Shown: positions 6,706-8,609 of the stretch, in pieces | Position numbering within the stretch: the stretch's first letter is position 1 | How the letters are laid out: every line of letters starts with the position of its first letter | NCBI GenBank assembly: GCA_900752305.1 | Contig: CAADUV010000002.1 | Location: forward strand, 1-8,609 | Source of the DNA: an uncultured Oscillospiraceae bacterium | Lineage (GTDB): Bacteria; Bacillota; Clostridia; Oscillospirales; Oscillospiraceae | Length of the DNA stretch: 8,609 bases | Direction: 5' to 3' | Program-made: the position numbers and the translations under genes | The notes under the pieces: model-generated | The model's database searches: none | Told to the model about the DNA's origin: nothing | The model's input: only the letters and a program-made list of their open reading frames with translations

Positions 6706-7572
6706 TTTCCGCTCCCGGGTCATATCCCGATGGCTCTCCGCCACCTGATACCCCAGCGCCCGGATGGTCTCGGACAGGGCGTGGGCCATGGCCACCGAGC
6801 GATGCTGTCCGCCGGTACAGCCCACGGCCAGCACCAGGGTGCTCTTCCCCTCCGCCTCGTACAGGGGGAGCAGGAAGGCCAGCATATCCCGGCACTTGGC
6901 CAAAAAGGTCTTGGTCTCGTCATACCGGAACAAAAATTCCCGCACCGGCTCATCCAAGCCGGTCTGGCTGCGCAGGCTCTTCTCATAGAAAGGGTTGGGC
7001 AGGAAACGCACGTCCCACACCAAATCCGCTTCCAAGGGCAGGCCGTACTTGTAGCCAAAGGACTGGACGTTCACCCGCAGGTGCATCCGCTCGCTGCTGG
7101 TGCCGAACATCTGCCGCAGGACGCTGCGCAGCTGGCCGTTGTTGGCGAAGTTGGTGCTGTCGATGATATAATCCGCCCGCTCCCGCACGGGAGCCAGCAA
7201 TAATTTCTCCCCTTCCACCGCCTGGGACAGGGACAGGGTGCCCCCTTCCAGCGGGTGACTGCGGCGGGTCTCTTTGAAACGCTTGATGATGGCAGGGACG
7301 GACGCCTCCAGGAAGAGGAGCTTACAGTCGATGCCCATCTCCCGCATGGGGTCCAGGGCGAAGAACAGCTCGTCGAAGTTCTTGCCGCCCCGGATGTCGC
7401 TGACCATAGCCACCTTGTCGTAGCCGCCGTTGCCGCTGAGGCAGAGCTCGGCGAAACGGGGCATGAGGGTGGCAGGCATATTGTCAATGGTGTAAAACCC
7501 TTCGTCCTCCAAAAACTCCCCTGCCGTGCTCTTACCCGCACCGGAGAGGCCGGAGATGATGATCATTTGCAT
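6703..7572 (-). CDS. rapZ: RapZ/YvcJ family nucleotide-binding protein
   Basis: This is a 289-residue P-loop protein of the RapZ (YvcJ) family. In E. coli RapZ is an RNA-binding adaptor that senses glucosamine-6-phosphate and directs decay of the GlmZ small RNA; in Bacillus YvcJ hydrolyses nucleotides and its target is unclear. The Walker A motif GLSGAGKST is at residues 8-16, followed by the signature TIDNMPATLMP (28-38), MVSDIRGG (56-63) and FLEASVPAIIKRFKETRRSHPL (87-108). The C-terminal domain has SFGYKYGLPLEADLVWDVRF (171-190), LPNPFY (191-196) and the anion-binding loop GCTGGQHRSV (251-260). The ATG at 7572 has AAAGGAG (7591-7585) 12 bases upstream, rather long, but there is no better in-frame start between. 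It lies 48 bases after murB and its stop is inside the yvcK Shine-Dalgarno. A glmZ-like RNA partner is not visible here. Confidence 0.96.
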   Translation of the reverse strand: MQMIIISGLSGAGKSTAGEFLEDEGFYTIDNMPATLMPRFAELCLSGNGGYDKVAMVSDIRGGKNFDELFFALDPMREMGIDCKLLFLEASVPAIIKRFKETRRSHPLEGGTLSLSQAVEGEKLLLAPVRERADYIIDSTNFANNGQLRSVLRQMFGTSSERMHLRVNVQSFGYKYGLPLEADLVWDVRFLPNPFYEKSLRSQTGLDEPVREFLFRYDETKTFLAKCRDMLAFLLPLYEAEGKSTLVLAVGCTGGQHRSVAMAHALSETIRALGYQVAESHRDMTRERK

Positions 7573-7607
7573 GGATTTTTTCCACTCCTTTCGGATGTTC
7601 TCTCTCT

Positions 7608-7620
7608 TTCCAAAGTGGAA
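7608..7620 (-). repeat. Short inverted repeat right after the murB stop
   Basis: TTCCA-CTT-TGGAA (read on the minus strand) is a 5-bp stem with a 3-base loop, starting immediately after the murB TGA. It is followed by AGAGAGAGAACATCC and not by a T tract, so it does not look like a terminator. It may be chance. The rest of the 48-base murB-rapZ gap holds only the rapZ Shine-Dalgarno. Confidence 0.3.
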
Positions 7621-8535
7621 TCACGGCATCCGCTTGATCTCCAATTCCAAGGTGATCCCCTTCTTCTCCCGGACGATGTCCCGGATCTGGTCGGTCAGCG
7701 CCAGCACATCCGCACAGGTGGCGCCACCCCGGTTGATGACGAACCCGGCGTGCTTCTCACTGACCTGGGCGCCGCCCACGGTCAGTCCTTTCAACCCGCA
7801 CTGGTCGATGAGGGCGGCGGCGAAGCCGCCTGCGGGACGCTTGAAGGTACTGCCCGCGCTGGGGTACTCCAAGGGCTGCTTGCTCTTGCGCTTGTAGGCC
7901 AGGTCATCCATTCTGGCCTGGATGGCGGCCGGGTCGCCGGGCTGGAGTTTCAGGACACCGCCGGTGACGATCTCGTGGCTGCCGGAGAAGGCGCTGGTGC
8001 GGTAGCCCAGGTGCTGTTCCTCCCCACGGCGGACCCCCTTCTGCCCCGCCTGGGTCAGGTAGTGGGTCTCCACCAGCACGTCCTTCAGCTCGCCGCCGTA
8101 AGCGCCGGCGTTCATGACGATGCCGCCGCCCAAGGAGCCAGGGATACCGGCGGCGAACTCCAAGCCGGTCAGGCCGTGCTGCAGCGCAAAGCCCGCCAGG
8201 CGAGCCAGGCTGATGCCAGCGCCGCAGGCGATGGTGGTCTCGTCCAGCAGCTCTAACTGGGTCAGGCCGCGGGTGGTCTTGAGGACGAAGCAGTCCATGG
8301 GTTCGTCCTGACAGAGCAGGTTGGTGCCGTTGCCCAACAGGTAGGGGGTGATGCCCGCCTTCCAGGCCGCGCGCAGGGCTTCCGCCAGGGTCTCCTCTGC
8401 GTCAGGGAGGGCCATGAGGCGAACGGGGCCACCAATTTGAAAGGAGGTGTGCCGGCTCATGGGCTCCTCCTGTAATAGGGTCAAATTGGGGCAGCTGTTG
8501 CGCAGCTGGGTTTCTAACTGAGTGTAACGGTCCAT
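7621..8535 (-). CDS. murB: UDP-N-acetylenolpyruvoylglucosamine reductase
   Basis: MurB is the cytoplasmic FAD enzyme that uses NADPH to reduce UDP-GlcNAc-enolpyruvate to UDP-MurNAc, the second committed step of peptidoglycan precursor synthesis. The protein is 304 residues, the size of the shorter type II enzymes. FAD-binding motifs are HTSFQIGGP (29-37), LLGNGTNLL (66-74) and EFAAGIPGSLGGGIVMNAGAYGG (126-148). Substrate and catalytic positions include YRTSAF (178-183) with R179, S229 in PSAGSTFKRP as the expected proton donor, and E299 near the C-terminus in LELEI. The start at 8535 is chosen because GGAGGAG (8549-8543) sits 7 bases upstream. An in-frame TTG at 8565 would lie at or before the predicted transcription start, so it is unlikely to be used. 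It is the first visible gene of the four-gene unit. Confidence 0.97.
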   Translation of the reverse strand: MDRYTQLETQLRNSCPNLTLLQEEPMSRHTSFQIGGPVRLMALPDAEETLAEALRAAWKAGITPYLLGNGTNLLCQDEPMDCFVLKTTRGLTQLELLDETTIACGAGISLARLAGFALQHGLTGLEFAAGIPGSLGGGIVMNAGAYGGELKDVLVETHYLTQAGQKGVRRGEEQHLGYRTSAFSGSHEIVTGGVLKLQPGDPAAIQARMDDLAYKRKSKQPLEYPSAGSTFKRPAGGFAAALIDQCGLKGLTVGGAQVSEKHAGFVINRGGATCADVLALTDQIRDIVREKKGITLELEIKRMP

Positions 8536-8542
8536 GTCGTGG

Positions 8543-8598
8543 CTCCTCCATCCATAGTGATACAAGTTTAGTATAGCAGATAATCGCGGAAAATAGAA
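8543..8598 (-). promoter_or_regulatory. Extended -10 promoter and ribosome binding site for murB
   Basis: On the minus strand TGCTATACT (8578-8570) is an extended -10 element. A weak -35 match, TTCTAT (8598-8593), is present at a 17-base spacing. Transcription would start near 8563, giving a leader of about 28 bases, and GGAGGAG (8549-8543) provides the Shine-Dalgarno. Upstream sequence to the window edge is AT-rich and begins CTTTTTT, which could be the T tail of a terminator for an upstream gene lying outside the window, or an UP-like element; neither can be confirmed. Confidence 0.7.
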
Positions 8599-8609
8599 TG
8601 ATAAAAAAG

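Noticed and set aside
6692..6895. N-terminal extension of yvcK to an upstream in-frame start at 6895
   Set aside because: It would overlap rapZ by about 190 bases and add a G/P-rich sequence foreign to the family, whereas the ATG at 6691 has an excellent Shine-Dalgarno.
7255..8256. Plus-strand open frame of 333 codons spanning rapZ and murB
   Set aside because: It crosses two real genes on the other strand, has no recognisable domain and the same compositional signature as the other antisense frames.
8536..8565. TTG start at 8565 for murB giving 10 extra residues
   Set aside because: It falls at or before the predicted transcription start; the ATG at 8535 has GGAGGAG at ideal spacing.

Overview
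This is a GC-rich, gene-dense stretch of a bacterial chromosome in which every gene lies on the minus strand. Reading from the right edge leftwards, the order is murB, rapZ, yvcK, whiA, dnaE and a cardiolipin synthase gene cut by the left edge. The murB-rapZ-yvcK-whiA block is a well-known Firmicute arrangement. Together with the strong Shine-Dalgarno sequences, the G/C-ended codons and the clostridial look of the proteins, it suggests a high-GC member of the Clostridia, plausibly an Oscillospirales-type gut anaerobe. That placement is inference from protein character and gene order, not a database match.

Layout: (1) 8536-8609 holds an extended -10 promoter and ribosome binding site for the first unit. 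(2) murB, rapZ, yvcK and whiA run from 8535 down to 4711 with gaps of 48, 11 and 46 bases, each preceded by a recognisable Shine-Dalgarno. A GC-rich hairpin lies in the yvcK-whiA gap. (3) 4577-4710 is the only real intergenic region. It holds an intrinsic terminator with a perfect 11-bp stem just after whiA, then an extended -10 promoter for dnaE. (4) dnaE (4576-1097) is followed by the cardiolipin synthase gene through an ATGA stop/start overlap, so these two form a second, translationally coupled unit.

Functionally, the first unit centres on UDP-GlcNAc and cell-wall precursor supply. MurB makes UDP-MurNAc. YvcK and RapZ belong to families that sense UDP-GlcNAc and glucosamine-6-phosphate. 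WhiA is a DNA-binding regulator linked to division and chromosome segregation. The second unit pairs a replicative DNA polymerase alpha subunit with a cardiolipin-making membrane enzyme.

No mobile element, CRISPR array, tRNA, rRNA, phage gene or undescribed system is visible; this is a conserved housekeeping region. The points worth a second look are regulatory: near-identical promoter cores in front of both units, the dnaE/cls overlap, the intergenic hairpin and the GNRA-capped terminator. A few sequence details in DnaE and YvcK are also worth checking.
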